This document shows positions 1-6,426 of a stretch of DNA of 12,034 bases, piece by piece (position 1 is the stretch's first letter; each line of letters starts with the position of its first letter). The stretch lies in contig DQVA01000122.1 of NCBI GenBank assembly GCA_015661965.1, positions 1-12,034 on the forward strand. The letters are read 5' to 3'. The notes under the pieces are model-generated. The model worked only from the letters and a program-made list of their open reading frames with translations, ran no database searches and had not been told where the DNA came from. The position numbers and the translations under genes were made by a program. This DNA comes from Candidatus Bipolaricaulota bacterium. Its GTDB lineage: Bacteria; Bipolaricaulota; Bipolaricaulia; Bipolaricaulales; Bipolaricaulaceae.

Positions 1-194
1 AGATAGATGAACTCGAATCCTTGCCACTCCGCGGCCGAGTCCAGGTAGAACATGGCCCCCTTGGCCACGGTCTGGCGCAGCACCTCCACCCCTTCCGCCT
101 GGGCCAGTAGCCGGATCTCGGTGTTCCCCTTTGCCGTCCGGGAGAGACACTCCCCGCGCTGGCGGATGAACTCAGGCCGCCTTCCCTCGCTCAT
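1..194 (-). CDS. N-terminal part of an unidentified protein, possibly cupin-type (runs off left edge)
   Basis: The first 64 residues of a gene are visible, reading leftward from an ATG at 194 and cut by the window edge. The start is chosen because AGGAGG lies just upstream, although the spacing of two bases is unusually short. The visible part starts with a charged stretch (MSEGRRPEF) and continues into a segment with the rhythm of short beta strands (GVEVLRQTVAKGAMFYLD, then EWQGFEFIY). That pattern resembles the first strands of small cupin sensor domains placed in front of regulatory or signalling domains. No metal-binding cupin histidines are reached before the edge, so this reading is weak. 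The gene follows a likely terminator of its right-hand neighbour, so it is probably transcribed separately. No promoter is obvious. Confidence 0.6.
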   Translation of the reverse strand, partial: MSEGRRPEFIRQRGECLSRTAKGNTEIRLLAQAEGVEVLRQTVAKGAMFYLDSAAEWQGFEFIY

Positions 195-211
195 GGCCTC
201 CTCATGGTACT

Positions 212-250
212 GAAAAACACGAGGGCGTCCGGCTGCTGCCCGACGCTCTC
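212..250 (-). terminator. Likely intrinsic terminator of the small secreted-protein gene
   Basis: On the minus strand, GCGTC and GACGC (positions 246-242 and 229-225) pair around an inner GGC/GCC with an AGCA loop. There is one C/C-type mismatch between the two stem parts. Flanking bases 221-223 and 248-250 extend the stem past one more mismatch. A run of five T on the minus strand follows at 217-213. It lies 36 bases past the stop codon of the small secreted protein, where a Rho-independent terminator belongs. Confidence 0.6.
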
Positions 251-285
251 CTCACCCGGTTCACGGACTGGGGTGCCTGTCTCGG

Positions 286-615
286 TCAACCTCCAATCAC
301 ATGGATGGGGTCGAAGGTAACAGAGCGCCCCACCTTCTCGTTGTAAACCGTGACGTAGAAGACCTCGTATTCCACGGGGCCGATCATCCGCTCCAGCCAG
401 GCCAACACCCGCTTTACGTGGAATTCCGCCCAAGCGGCCCAAAACAGCATCTCCTTGTAGGTATCCGCTTCTTGGATCCTCTCGGTGGCGAACGCCACGA
501 TACGGTCAATGGCCGCGTTGGCCACCCGGATGTAGGTCTCCTCGTTTTTGGCCAGCCCGGGGAGGGCGCACACCACCAATACCGCTACTGCCGCGACTAG
601 GATGCCCTTTCTCAT
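286..615 (-). CDS. Small secreted protein of unknown function (109 aa)
   Basis: This 109-residue protein starts with a clear Sec-type signal sequence: MRKG, then a hydrophobic core rich in A, V and L to about residue 20, and a likely signal peptidase I site after GLA at residue 22. The mature part of about 87 residues begins with a long, probably helical, charged region (about 25-78, including ERIQEADTYKEMLFW and a W/F-rich face). It ends in a short beta-like stretch (YEVFYVTVYNEKVG) and FDPIHVIGG. There is no cysteine in the mature part and no lipobox. I do not recognise a family. It stands alone between tRNA-Ser and a likely terminator; the 100 bases on its 5' side show no convincing promoter and only a weak GGGGG-type ribosome site. 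It could be read through from the tRNA promoter. The coding call rests on the signal peptide, the sensible composition and the terminator behind it. Confidence 0.65.
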   Translation of the reverse strand: MRKGILVAAVAVLVVCALPGLAKNEETYIRVANAAIDRIVAFATERIQEADTYKEMLFWAAWAEFHVKRVLAWLERMIGPVEYEVFYVTVYNEKVGRSVTFDPIHVIGG

Positions 616-715
616 CGGCTGTTAGACCCCCTTGACCGCGGAGCGCCCCAGGCCCAGAGCTGGCTACGGCGCCACCGCTATGGTTATGCCATGGTGGGGG
701 CGGGTTTAGACAGGC

Positions 716-803
716 TGGCGGAGGGGGTGGGATTCGAACCCACGGAGCCTTGCGGCTCACCGGTTTTCAAGACCGGCGGTTTCGGCCGCTCACCCACCCC
801 TCC
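716..803 (-). tRNA. tRNA-Ser (anticodon UGA)
   Basis: An 88-base minus-strand tRNA, including an encoded CCA at 718-716. The acceptor stem GGAGGGG (803-797) pairs with CCCCTCC (726-720), and the discriminator base is G. The anticodon stem CCGGT/ACCGG closes a 7-base loop CTTGAAA with anticodon TGA at 769-767, reading UCA codons. The long variable arm (GAGCC GCAA GGCTC) is the class II feature expected of tRNA-Ser. The T-arm contains the standard GTTCGAATC. No intron or degenerate position is visible. Confidence 0.97.
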
Positions 804-807
804 GGGC

Positions 808-842
808 GAGAGGAAGTGTACGGAACCCTTCTACCCGGTCAA
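808..842 (-). promoter_or_regulatory. Sigma70-type promoter of tRNA-Ser
   Basis: On the minus strand, TTGACC (842-837) and TACACT (820-815) are separated by 16 bases. Transcription would start near 808, giving a 5' leader of only about five bases before the mature tRNA end at 803. The -35 box begins just two bases after the stop codon of the PorV/PorQ-like gene, so the tRNA appears to have its own promoter and not to depend on that operon. Confidence 0.7.
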
Positions 843-844
843 GA

Positions 845-1720
845 TCAGCGGCCGAACACCACCCCGAGGGAAAGCCGGTGGGACGGTCCCAGCACCGGGT
901 GGGTGGTGAACGCGTAATCGAGCACGAACGCTTGCCAGCTTACCCCCAAGCCCAATGATAGCCCGATCACGCCTCCTTGGCTGGAGAGCCCGGCGCGGGC
1001 TTCTATCCCCCCCCTGAAGGCCCAGCCCAGCCCCAGGGCGAACCGATCCAGCGCCAGATCAGCGGATACGATGAACCCGACCGGGGTCACCAGGGCTGCC
1101 CCCAGGACGAGGGAGGTGGACCAGGATTCCGTCCTCTCCCCTAGGCCGATCCCAGCGCCGAAATCGGTGAGGGAAATCCCCAACCGAACGGTCCCCAAGG
1201 CGAGGTCCACCGAAGACAACAGGCCGAAGTCCAGGGCTATGTTGCCTCCTACCTCGGTGTCCATTTTCACCCGGTCGTATTTAAGGCCGAGGCCGAAGAT
1301 CGTCGGCCAGGGAAGCCGTAGGAATCGTCCCAGGAAGGGGATATCCTCCCCAGCCGCTGCCGCCCCCACCACGGTGGCAAAGTGAGAAAAAGCCAAAGGA
1401 TCCCCGGCGGGGGTTTCGATCCTGCCGGCGGACAGGAACGCCACCCCGACCCCGAACCCGGGCAGGGCGCCGGCGATCCAGGTGACCGAGTAGAGGCCCA
1501 TGGGGCTAGAGTAGGCGGAATCCCCCCTTAGGCCCGCGGTCATGGCCAGGCCGGCTGGGTTATAGAGCAGGGCCTCGGTGCCCTGGGCCAGAGCGGTATA
1601 GGCGCCCCCGAACCCCATGGCCCGTACCCCCAGTCCCACGTCGAATGGGTTGGGCAGCCCTTGGGCCAGGACCGTGCCCCCCAGCAGCGCGGACAAGCAA
1701 AGGATGGTGATCTTCTTCAT
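845..1720 (-). CDS. PorV/PorQ-like outer-membrane beta-barrel protein (291 aa)
   Basis: The protein has a signal peptide (MKKITILCLSALLGGTVLA, cut before QG). It is followed by the typical start of the PorV/PorQ (UPF0164, FadL-like fold) family: VGLGVRAMGFGGAYTALAQGT, then EALLYNPAGLA. The rest is an alternation of short amphipathic strands and glycine-rich turns ending in LSLGVVFGR, as expected of an outer-membrane barrel. In type IX secretion, PorV collects cargo that carries a C-terminal sorting domain; other family members are of unknown role. A start at 1780 is open but would add 20 residues before the signal peptide. The ATG at 1720 has GAGGAGG five bases upstream. The gene begins 10 bases after the stop of the large PKD protein, and its ribosome site overlaps that stop by two bases, so the two are almost surely one transcript. 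The family call is good; a true PorV function is an inference from the neighbour. Confidence 0.82.
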   Translation of the reverse strand: MKKITILCLSALLGGTVLAQGLPNPFDVGLGVRAMGFGGAYTALAQGTEALLYNPAGLAMTAGLRGDSAYSSPMGLYSVTWIAGALPGFGVGVAFLSAGRIETPAGDPLAFSHFATVVGAAAAGEDIPFLGRFLRLPWPTIFGLGLKYDRVKMDTEVGGNIALDFGLLSSVDLALGTVRLGISLTDFGAGIGLGERTESWSTSLVLGAALVTPVGFIVSADLALDRFALGLGWAFRGGIEARAGLSSQGGVIGLSLGLGVSWQAFVLDYAFTTHPVLGPSHRLSLGVVFGR

Positions 1721-1730
1721 CGTCGCCTCC

Positions 1731-4700
1731 TCACCGGAGCACCAGGATGCGCCCCACCTCCGACCGGATGGTGCGCCCATCCAAGGTGGCGGTGATCAAG
1801 TAGAAGTAAAGCCCGTTGGGTACCGTGTCCCCGCCCAAATCGGTGAGGTCCCAGCGGAACCTATTCCCGGTGGGAGTGGTGGACTCGAACACCGGCCGCC
1901 CCAGGAGGTCGAACACCCGCAGGCGGATCTCGGTTGCCCCGGCGGGGGCGAAGAACTCGATCACCGCCTCGGTGGCCACTGGATTCTGGGTGAGGCGGGT
2001 CCCGATGGCCGCGGCCCCGGTGCCCCGCACGTAGAACTCCTCCTCGTACCAGGGGCCGAAGCTGTTGCTGCCGCCGCCGTCTTTGGCCCGCACCCGCACC
2101 GTGTAGAAGCCGGGGGCGGTGTAGGTGTAGGTGGCGGTATTTACGACCGTGGTGGCGTCCACGGTGCCGTCCCCGTCGAAATCCCACTCCCAGTCGGTGA
2201 TATCGTCGTCCTCGGGATCGGTGGCGGTGGCGGTGAAGGTGATCTCCTGTTTGGCTTCGGGACTGGCCGGAGTGACTTCGAGGGCGGTTACCTGGGGCGG
2301 GTCGTTCACCGCTTCGGCCACGGTGATTTCCTTCTGCACTTCGGTTTCGGCCCCGCGGGAGTCGGTGACGGTGAGGGTCACGGTGTAGGTGCCGGCGGCG
2401 GCGAAGATGTGGGTGGCCTCGCTGTTCTCGGTGGGGGGCAAGCTGGTCCCGTCGCCGAAGTCCCAGGCGTAGGTGAGGGGGGTATCCGGCGGATCGTCAG
2501 GATCGGAGGCGGTGGCGGTGAAGGTGACCACGTCGCCCGCCTCGGGTTCGGCGGGGGCCCAGTCGAAGTCGGCCTCAGGGGGCTGGTTGGGCCGCGGCTG
2601 CACCGTGATCTGTTTGGAATTGGTGCCGGTGAGGCCTCGTTCGTCGGTCACGGTGAGGGTCACGGTGTAGGTGCCGCCATCCGGGTACTGGTGGGTGACC
2701 GCCTCTGCGGTGGTTTTAACCACCGGATCAGAGCCATCCCCGAAGTCCCATTCGTATTCGACCAGCGCATCACCGTCCGGGTCGGTGACGGCAGGGGTGA
2801 AGGTGATGGTATCCTCCCAGGTGGGATCAGCGGGGGACCAGGAGAAGTCCACCTCCGGCCGGTGGTTGATGGCGATGGTGAAGGTGGCGGCGGAGGTGAT
2901 CTCGGGCGAGTAGGTGGCGCCGTTCTCCTGATGGAATACGGTGGTTTGGAGCCGCACGGTGTGCCCGACGGCCGCCTCCTCCGGGGAAGCGATGGTGACC
3001 CAGATCCACAGTTCCATCTGCCCGTCGTCGGCCACCGCGTTGTTGTCTAGGGTGGGGATGGTGACCCCGCCGGACTTGAAGCCGGATGTATCCTCGGTCT
3101 CGCCCAAGCGTTCCCCATCTGCGGTGCGGACTTCGATCTTCACTACATCGGTCCCGGTGGCCGAGCCCAGGTTCTTGATCACCACCGGGTTGATGGTGAT
3201 GTCATCGTCGTTCTCGTCCTGATCATCCAGACGGATCTTCTGGGCGCAGAACCGCTGGCCGGTGAACACCGTGGTCGAATCCTGTGCGATGTCCTCGACG
3301 TATTCAAAACCTGGATCCCGCAGTTCTATCGCTGCTGGGTAATCTACTTTTTGTGTTTCGTAAGGACCCTTACCGGCTTCACTAGATTCCACCCTTACCC
3401 TTGGCTGCAAGGTGTGGCCTGAGGTGACGTCCCCTACTCGGTACAGGATTTGGATTGTCGATTTACCATCATCATCAAGCGGTTGATCGGCGATGTTAAG
3501 CCACACACCAGTGGTGGCGAAGCCGGCGAAGGCGTTGAAAGTGTTGATGATGGTGCCGTTAACCCTAACCGTGATACTTTCAAGCTCATCGTCGCCAGCC
3601 GTTCCCTGATTCTGTACCCAGATTCTGGTAACCGAGGGCTGGTCACCATTTACGTCGTTATCTCGCACCTCTATTGTTTGAACCAAGGACTCACCGGGGT
3701 TCAACACGCCGGAGGCAGGAGCTGTGCTTTGTTCGTCGATCTCTTCCACACCAGCCTCTCTTATGGTCTGGGTAGTAGGCGCCTGGGAGGATTGGATAAA
3801 TCCTTGCTCTCCCCCTGGTTGCTGCTCATCCAGATCGATCTCTACCTTGCTGCGCACGGTGCGGCCGTCAGTCGGACTCCCCGCAACCACAATTTCCACT
3901 ACGATCTCTATCGCAGCGTCGTCAGCGACTTGGCCATCCCAAGGGTTCCCTCCGTCTAAAAACTGAGCATGATCGATTGTAACCCCACCGTCTTTCCATC
4001 CGACGACGGCTGGATTCGCCACGTAATCAGTTCCATTGTATACAACCGTGACGATGAGCTGATCGATATCTGTAGCGGCCGCGGTGCCCAGGTTTCGCAC
4101 AGTGACGGTGTTAACCTGAATAGCGGAGGTGTTGGCGTCGTTGTCGGTGAAGGTCACCCGCTGCACCGGATTTCCAGCGCCGTCTCCGGGGTTGTAGTTG
4201 CCCGCGGCAAGCGTTATCTCTTGAATCTCCTCGAACCCCGCCCTAACGATCTCCTCGGCCGTCCCGTCGGCGAGCCAGGCGCTGGTGTAGGCAGTTCCGT
4301 TGAGGAAGTAGTGGAACCTCACCTCAAGGATAAGAGTTTCCCCACCGGCGATGTCCGCCACCCCGGCCACGTCCACCCGCACCTCGATGTCCGCCACCGC
4401 CCCTGCGGCCAGTACGTAGTCCACCGGGATGGTCACCCCTCCGGTGGAAAGGCCGATGGGATCGTCCACCGCACCGATCTGAACCCCGCTGTCCCAGAGC
4501 TCGATCCGGATGATCTCCTCGTGAGTAGCACTGCCAAGGTTGCGCACGGTGATAGCGTCGAACTGGGCTGCCTTGGTGCCATCGCCCCGCACCCGGATCT
4601 GCTGCACGGCGATGCCGTCGTCGCCGGGGTTCAGGTAACCGGCGTCCAGCCCCTGGTCGGTAAAGCCCACCGCTCCTAGGCTCCCCCAGCCCACCAAAGC

Positions 4701-4742
4701 GGCAAGCGCTATGGCCCACGTCAAATAGCTCTTCACTCTCAT
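1731..4742 (-). CDS. Large secreted repeat/PKD protein with FlgD-Ig/type-IX-like C-terminal domain (1003 aa)
   Basis: The N-terminal signal peptide is MRVKSYLTW followed by a hydrophobic core to about residue 25. About four diverged repeats of 140-160 residues follow (about 27-166, 167-328, 329-476, 477-622). Each carries a NPGD/NPGE-like turn (less clear in the fourth), a QxIxVxD/FTDND-type strand and NLGSAT or NQGTAG. Three PKD domains come next (about 626-714, 718-810, 812-904), with WDFGDGS, WDFGDGT and WDFDGDGT. The last about 100 residues form an Ig-like tail (VFDLLGRPVF, WDLTDLGGDTVPNGLYFYLI, GRILVLR) of the FlgD-Ig/T9SS type A sorting class. The protein is therefore exported and probably surface-held or released. 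No catalytic domain is seen, so an adhesive or structural role is likely but not shown. The chosen ATG has AAGGAGG four bases upstream; a GTG at 4745 would sit too close to it. The middle of the gene (about 3300-4130) looks lower in GC than the rest. Confidence 0.88.
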   Translation of the reverse strand: MRVKSYLTWAIALAALVGWGSLGAVGFTDQGLDAGYLNPGDDGIAVQQIRVRGDGTKAAQFDAITVRNLGSATHEEIIRIELWDSGVQIGAVDDPIGLSTGGVTIPVDYVLAAGAVADIEVRVDVAGVADIAGGETLILEVRFHYFLNGTAYTSAWLADGTAEEIVRAGFEEIQEITLAAGNYNPGDGAGNPVQRVTFTDNDANTSAIQVNTVTVRNLGTAAATDIDQLIVTVVYNGTDYVANPAVVGWKDGGVTIDHAQFLDGGNPWDGQVADDAAIEIVVEIVVAGSPTDGRTVRSKVEIDLDEQQPGGEQGFIQSSQAPTTQTIREAGVEEIDEQSTAPASGVLNPGESLVQTIEVRDNDVNGDQPSVTRIWVQNQGTAGDDELESITVRVNGTIINTFNAFAGFATTGVWLNIADQPLDDDGKSTIQILYRVGDVTSGHTLQPRVRVESSEAGKGPYETQKVDYPAAIELRDPGFEYVEDIAQDSTTVFTGQRFCAQKIRLDDQDENDDDITINPVVIKNLGSATGTDVVKIEVRTADGERLGETEDTSGFKSGGVTIPTLDNNAVADDGQMELWIWVTIASPEEAAVGHTVRLQTTVFHQENGATYSPEITSAATFTIAINHRPEVDFSWSPADPTWEDTITFTPAVTDPDGDALVEYEWDFGDGSDPVVKTTAEAVTHQYPDGGTYTVTLTVTDERGLTGTNSKQITVQPRPNQPPEADFDWAPAEPEAGDVVTFTATASDPDDPPDTPLTYAWDFGDGTSLPPTENSEATHIFAAAGTYTVTLTVTDSRGAETEVQKEITVAEAVNDPPQVTALEVTPASPEAKQEITFTATATDPEDDDITDWEWDFDGDGTVDATTVVNTATYTYTAPGFYTVRVRAKDGGGSNSFGPWYEEEFYVRGTGAAAIGTRLTQNPVATEAVIEFFAPAGATEIRLRVFDLLGRPVFESTTPTGNRFRWDLTDLGGDTVPNGLYFYLITATLDGRTIRSEVGRILVLR
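2361..2394. repeat. Near-identical DNA repeat within PKD domain 2 (partner at 2643-2676)
   Basis: This 34-base stretch matches 2643-2676 with one mismatch, at an offset of 282 bases (94 codons). Both copies encode the GTYTVTLTVTD strand near the end of a PKD domain. The DNA identity is higher than the protein similarity of the domains as a whole requires, which suggests recent duplication or gene conversion between PKD domains 1 and 2. Confidence 0.8.
2643..2676. repeat. Near-identical DNA repeat within PKD domain 1 (partner at 2361-2394)
   Basis: Second copy of the 34-base unit, with one mismatch to 2361-2394. It encodes the same GTYTVTLTVTD strand in the first PKD domain. Confidence 0.8.
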
Positions 4743-4840
4743 CACGCCTCCTTCTCCGAGGCCACGTGTTCTACAGGATCATAAATGAACCACGCCCTGA
4801 GGGGACGTGCGGGGGTTTGAGGATCTACAGGCGTTGGTCA

Positions 4841-4881
4841 GGTCCCTCCGGGACCTATGTCCCCTCCCCAGGGGCAAGGGG
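4841..4881. terminator. GC-rich inverted repeats behind rlmN, possible terminator
   Basis: GGTCCC/GGGACC (4841-4855) forms a 6-bp stem with a 3-base loop. Next to it, CCCCT/AGGGG (4861-4881) encloses a further GC-rich palindrome. Both lie within 55 bases after the rlmN stop and before the promoter region of the large PKD gene. Neither is followed by a T run, so if they end rlmN transcription they are not textbook intrinsic terminators. Confidence 0.3.
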
Positions 4882-4893
4882 CCGGCTTTGCGG

Positions 4894-5937
4894 CTACCGG
4901 CCCGGGTGGCGGGTCCGGAGTTGGCCACAGCCGGCCCGGATCCTCACCCCCCGGGAGCGGCGCACGGTGGCATCCACCCCCCGCCGCAGCAGTTCCCGCC
5001 GGAACGCCTCCACCCTGGGCCAGGCGGGCCGCTGAAACGGGAGCCCCGGAGCCGGGTTGAACGGGATCAGGTTCACGTGTGCCAGCCTCCCGGAAAGCAG
5101 CCGCGCCAGCCCCCGCGCCTGGGCCGGGGAATCGTTCACCCCCGCCAGGAGCACGTATTCATAGGTGACCCGGCGGCCGGTGGCCGCCACGTAAGCATCG
5201 GCAGCCGCTAGCACCTCCCGGATGGGCCAGCTCCTGGCAAGCGGCACCAGCTCCTCCCGCAGGGCGTCCTCCGGGGCGTGCAGGGAGATAGCGAGGTTCA
5301 ACTGCAACCCCTCCCTTGCCAGCCGCAGGATCCCCGGCACCACCCCCACGGTGGACAGCGTGAACCGGCGCGCCCCCAGGCCGAACCCCCGGGGATGGTT
5401 GAGGTTACGGATCGCCTTCAAGGTGGCGGCATAGTTGAGGAACGGCTCCCCCATCCCCATTACCACCACGTGGCTCACCCGCTCCCCGGACCCCCGCAGC
5501 CGGCGGGCGAAGTGCAATACCTGGGCGGCGATCTCACCGGGGGACAGGTCCCGCCGGAAGCCCATGTTCCCGGTGGCGCAGAAGGCGCAGCCCACCGGGC
5601 AGCCTACCTGGGTGGATACGCACACGGTGCGCCGGTCCCCCTCCCGCAGCAGCACGGCCTCGATGGCCTCCCCGTCGGCAAGGTGGAGGAGGACCTTCTC
5701 CGTGCCCTCCTCCGCGTCCAGCTGCAGGGCCCCGGGCCGGGGGGGATCAAAGAGGAGCTCGGCGGCCAGCCGGGCCCGCAGCCCCTTCGGCAGGTCGGTC
5801 ATCCCCTGGTAGCTCGTGGCGAGCCGCCGCCATAGCCAGGTCCAGAGCTGCCGGGCCCGATAGGGAGGTTCCCCCCACCCCGTGAGCAGCTCCTCCAGCT
5901 CAGGGTAGGAGAGATCGTATGGGCTTAGGGCGGACAT
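4894..5937 (-). CDS. rlmN: 23S rRNA (adenine-2503-C2) methyltransferase RlmN, radical SAM
   Basis: RlmN methylates C2 of A2503 in 23S rRNA, and A37 in some tRNAs, using two SAM molecules by a radical mechanism; it acts in the cytoplasm. The protein has 347 residues, the normal family length. The radical SAM cluster motif CxxxCxxC is C113-P-V-G-C117-A-F-C120, followed by ATGNMGF. C106 (in TVCVSTQVGC) and C337 (in AGCGQL) match the two catalytic cysteines of the family: the C-terminal one carries the methyl group and the other resolves the covalent RNA adduct. VVVMGMGEPFLNY (157-169), LSTVG, ISLHAP and LIPFNP are typical signature stretches. The ATG at 5937 has no clear Shine-Dalgarno site but has TATAAT nine bases upstream, so it may be translated from a leaderless mRNA. 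It lies 39 bases downstream of khpB and may also be read from the yidC promoter. Confidence 0.97.
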   Translation of the reverse strand: MSALSPYDLSYPELEELLTGWGEPPYRARQLWTWLWRRLATSYQGMTDLPKGLRARLAAELLFDPPRPGALQLDAEEGTEKVLLHLADGEAIEAVLLREGDRRTVCVSTQVGCPVGCAFCATGNMGFRRDLSPGEIAAQVLHFARRLRGSGERVSHVVVMGMGEPFLNYAATLKAIRNLNHPRGFGLGARRFTLSTVGVVPGILRLAREGLQLNLAISLHAPEDALREELVPLARSWPIREVLAAADAYVAATGRRVTYEYVLLAGVNDSPAQARGLARLLSGRLAHVNLIPFNPAPGLPFQRPAWPRVEAFRRELLRRGVDATVRRSRGVRIRAGCGQLRTRHPGR

Positions 5938-5946
5938 GGCCTTGGG

Positions 5947-5952
5947 ATTATA
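5947..5952 (-). promoter_or_regulatory. -10 box TATAAT just upstream of rlmN
   Basis: A perfect TATAAT sits on the minus strand (5952-5947), nine bases before the rlmN ATG. Initiation would fall a few bases before, or at, the start codon. No good -35 hexamer is present at 16-18 bases; TTAACA occurs 22 bases upstream, which is too far for a normal spacer. The identical 9-base spacing at yidC and ribE raises the likelihood that it is used. Confidence 0.5.
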
Positions 5953-5976
5953 GGCCGGCCCGCGGAAATGGGGCTG

Positions 5977-6426
5977 TTAAGAGGTGGGCTCCACCACCAC
6001 CCGTCGGCCCTGTCCCTTGCCCACGGAATAGGTCCTCACCCCGGGGACATCGGCCAGCGCCAGGTGGATGATCCGGCGCTCCTCCGGGGCCATGGGGGGG
6101 AGGCGCACCTTGCGGTGCTCCCGCAGCGCCTGCCCGGCCGCCCCCTTGGCCATCGCCACCAGTTCCCGCCGCCGGGCGGCCCAACGTCCGTTCACGTCCA
6201 CCACCACCGGCAATTGCCCCACTTTCCGAGCCCGCAGGTGGAGGCGCGCCCAGCGGGAGAGATCCCCCCGGAAACCGTCGTCATCCGGAAGCCGACGGAA
6301 ATCCCCCGTCAAGTTGACGTAGACGCCCTCCCCCTCCCAGCGGACCTCCACCCGGCCTCCTTCCCCGACCCGGGCAAGCAGGCCTTCAAACAGCTCCCGC
6401 ACCAGGTCAATCGCCCGCTGGTTCAT
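5977..6426 (-). CDS. khpB: RNA-binding protein KhpB (Jag), KH and R3H domains
   Basis: KhpB/Jag proteins are cytoplasmic RNA-binding proteins, usually encoded next to yidC and, in some Gram-positive bacteria, linked to cell elongation and division. This one has 149 residues. A KH-like region covers about 25-78 with a GFRG loop (51-54) in the GxxG position, although the rest of the KH is diverged. The R3H domain covers about 85-146 with R117-x3-H121 in EERRIIHLAL, then VPGVRTYSVGKGQGRRVVVEP, a classic Jag ending. The N-terminal Jag_N domain and linker found in longer homologues are missing. The ATG at 6426 overlaps the end of yidC by 20 bases; with no well-placed ribosome site, translation is likely coupled to yidC. 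The R3H end and the neighbour make the assignment firm. Confidence 0.93.
   Translation of the reverse strand: MNQRAIDLVRELFEGLLARVGEGGRVEVRWEGEGVYVNLTGDFRRLPDDDGFRGDLSRWARLHLRARKVGQLPVVVDVNGRWAARRRELVAMAKGAAGQALREHRKVRLPPMAPEERRIIHLALADVPGVRTYSVGKGQGRRVVVEPTS

Noticed and set aside
616..803. tRNA-Ser as an integration site for a mobile element
   Set aside because: No integrase and no repeat of the tRNA 3' end are visible in the window.
1721..1780. Longer start for the PorV-like gene at 1780
   Set aside because: It would put 20 residues without signal features before a good signal peptide and overlap the upstream gene; the ATG at 1720 has GAGGAGG at the right distance.
1617..3050. 477-codon open frame on the plus strand, rich in Gly and Val
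   Set aside because: It lies opposite the PorV-like and PKD genes and its composition is what the reverse of GC-rich PKD codons gives. No start context or family match.
3450..4679. Plus-strand open frames of 169 and 236 codons opposite the repeat domain
   Set aside because: The opposite strand codes for a continuous, repeat-bearing secreted protein; these frames show no domain and no ribosome site.
4774..4783. Promoter of the large PKD gene (TATGAT on the minus strand at 4783-4778)
   Set aside because: No -35 hexamer at 16-18 bases; a promoter is expected in this 150-base gap but this box alone is not enough to list it.
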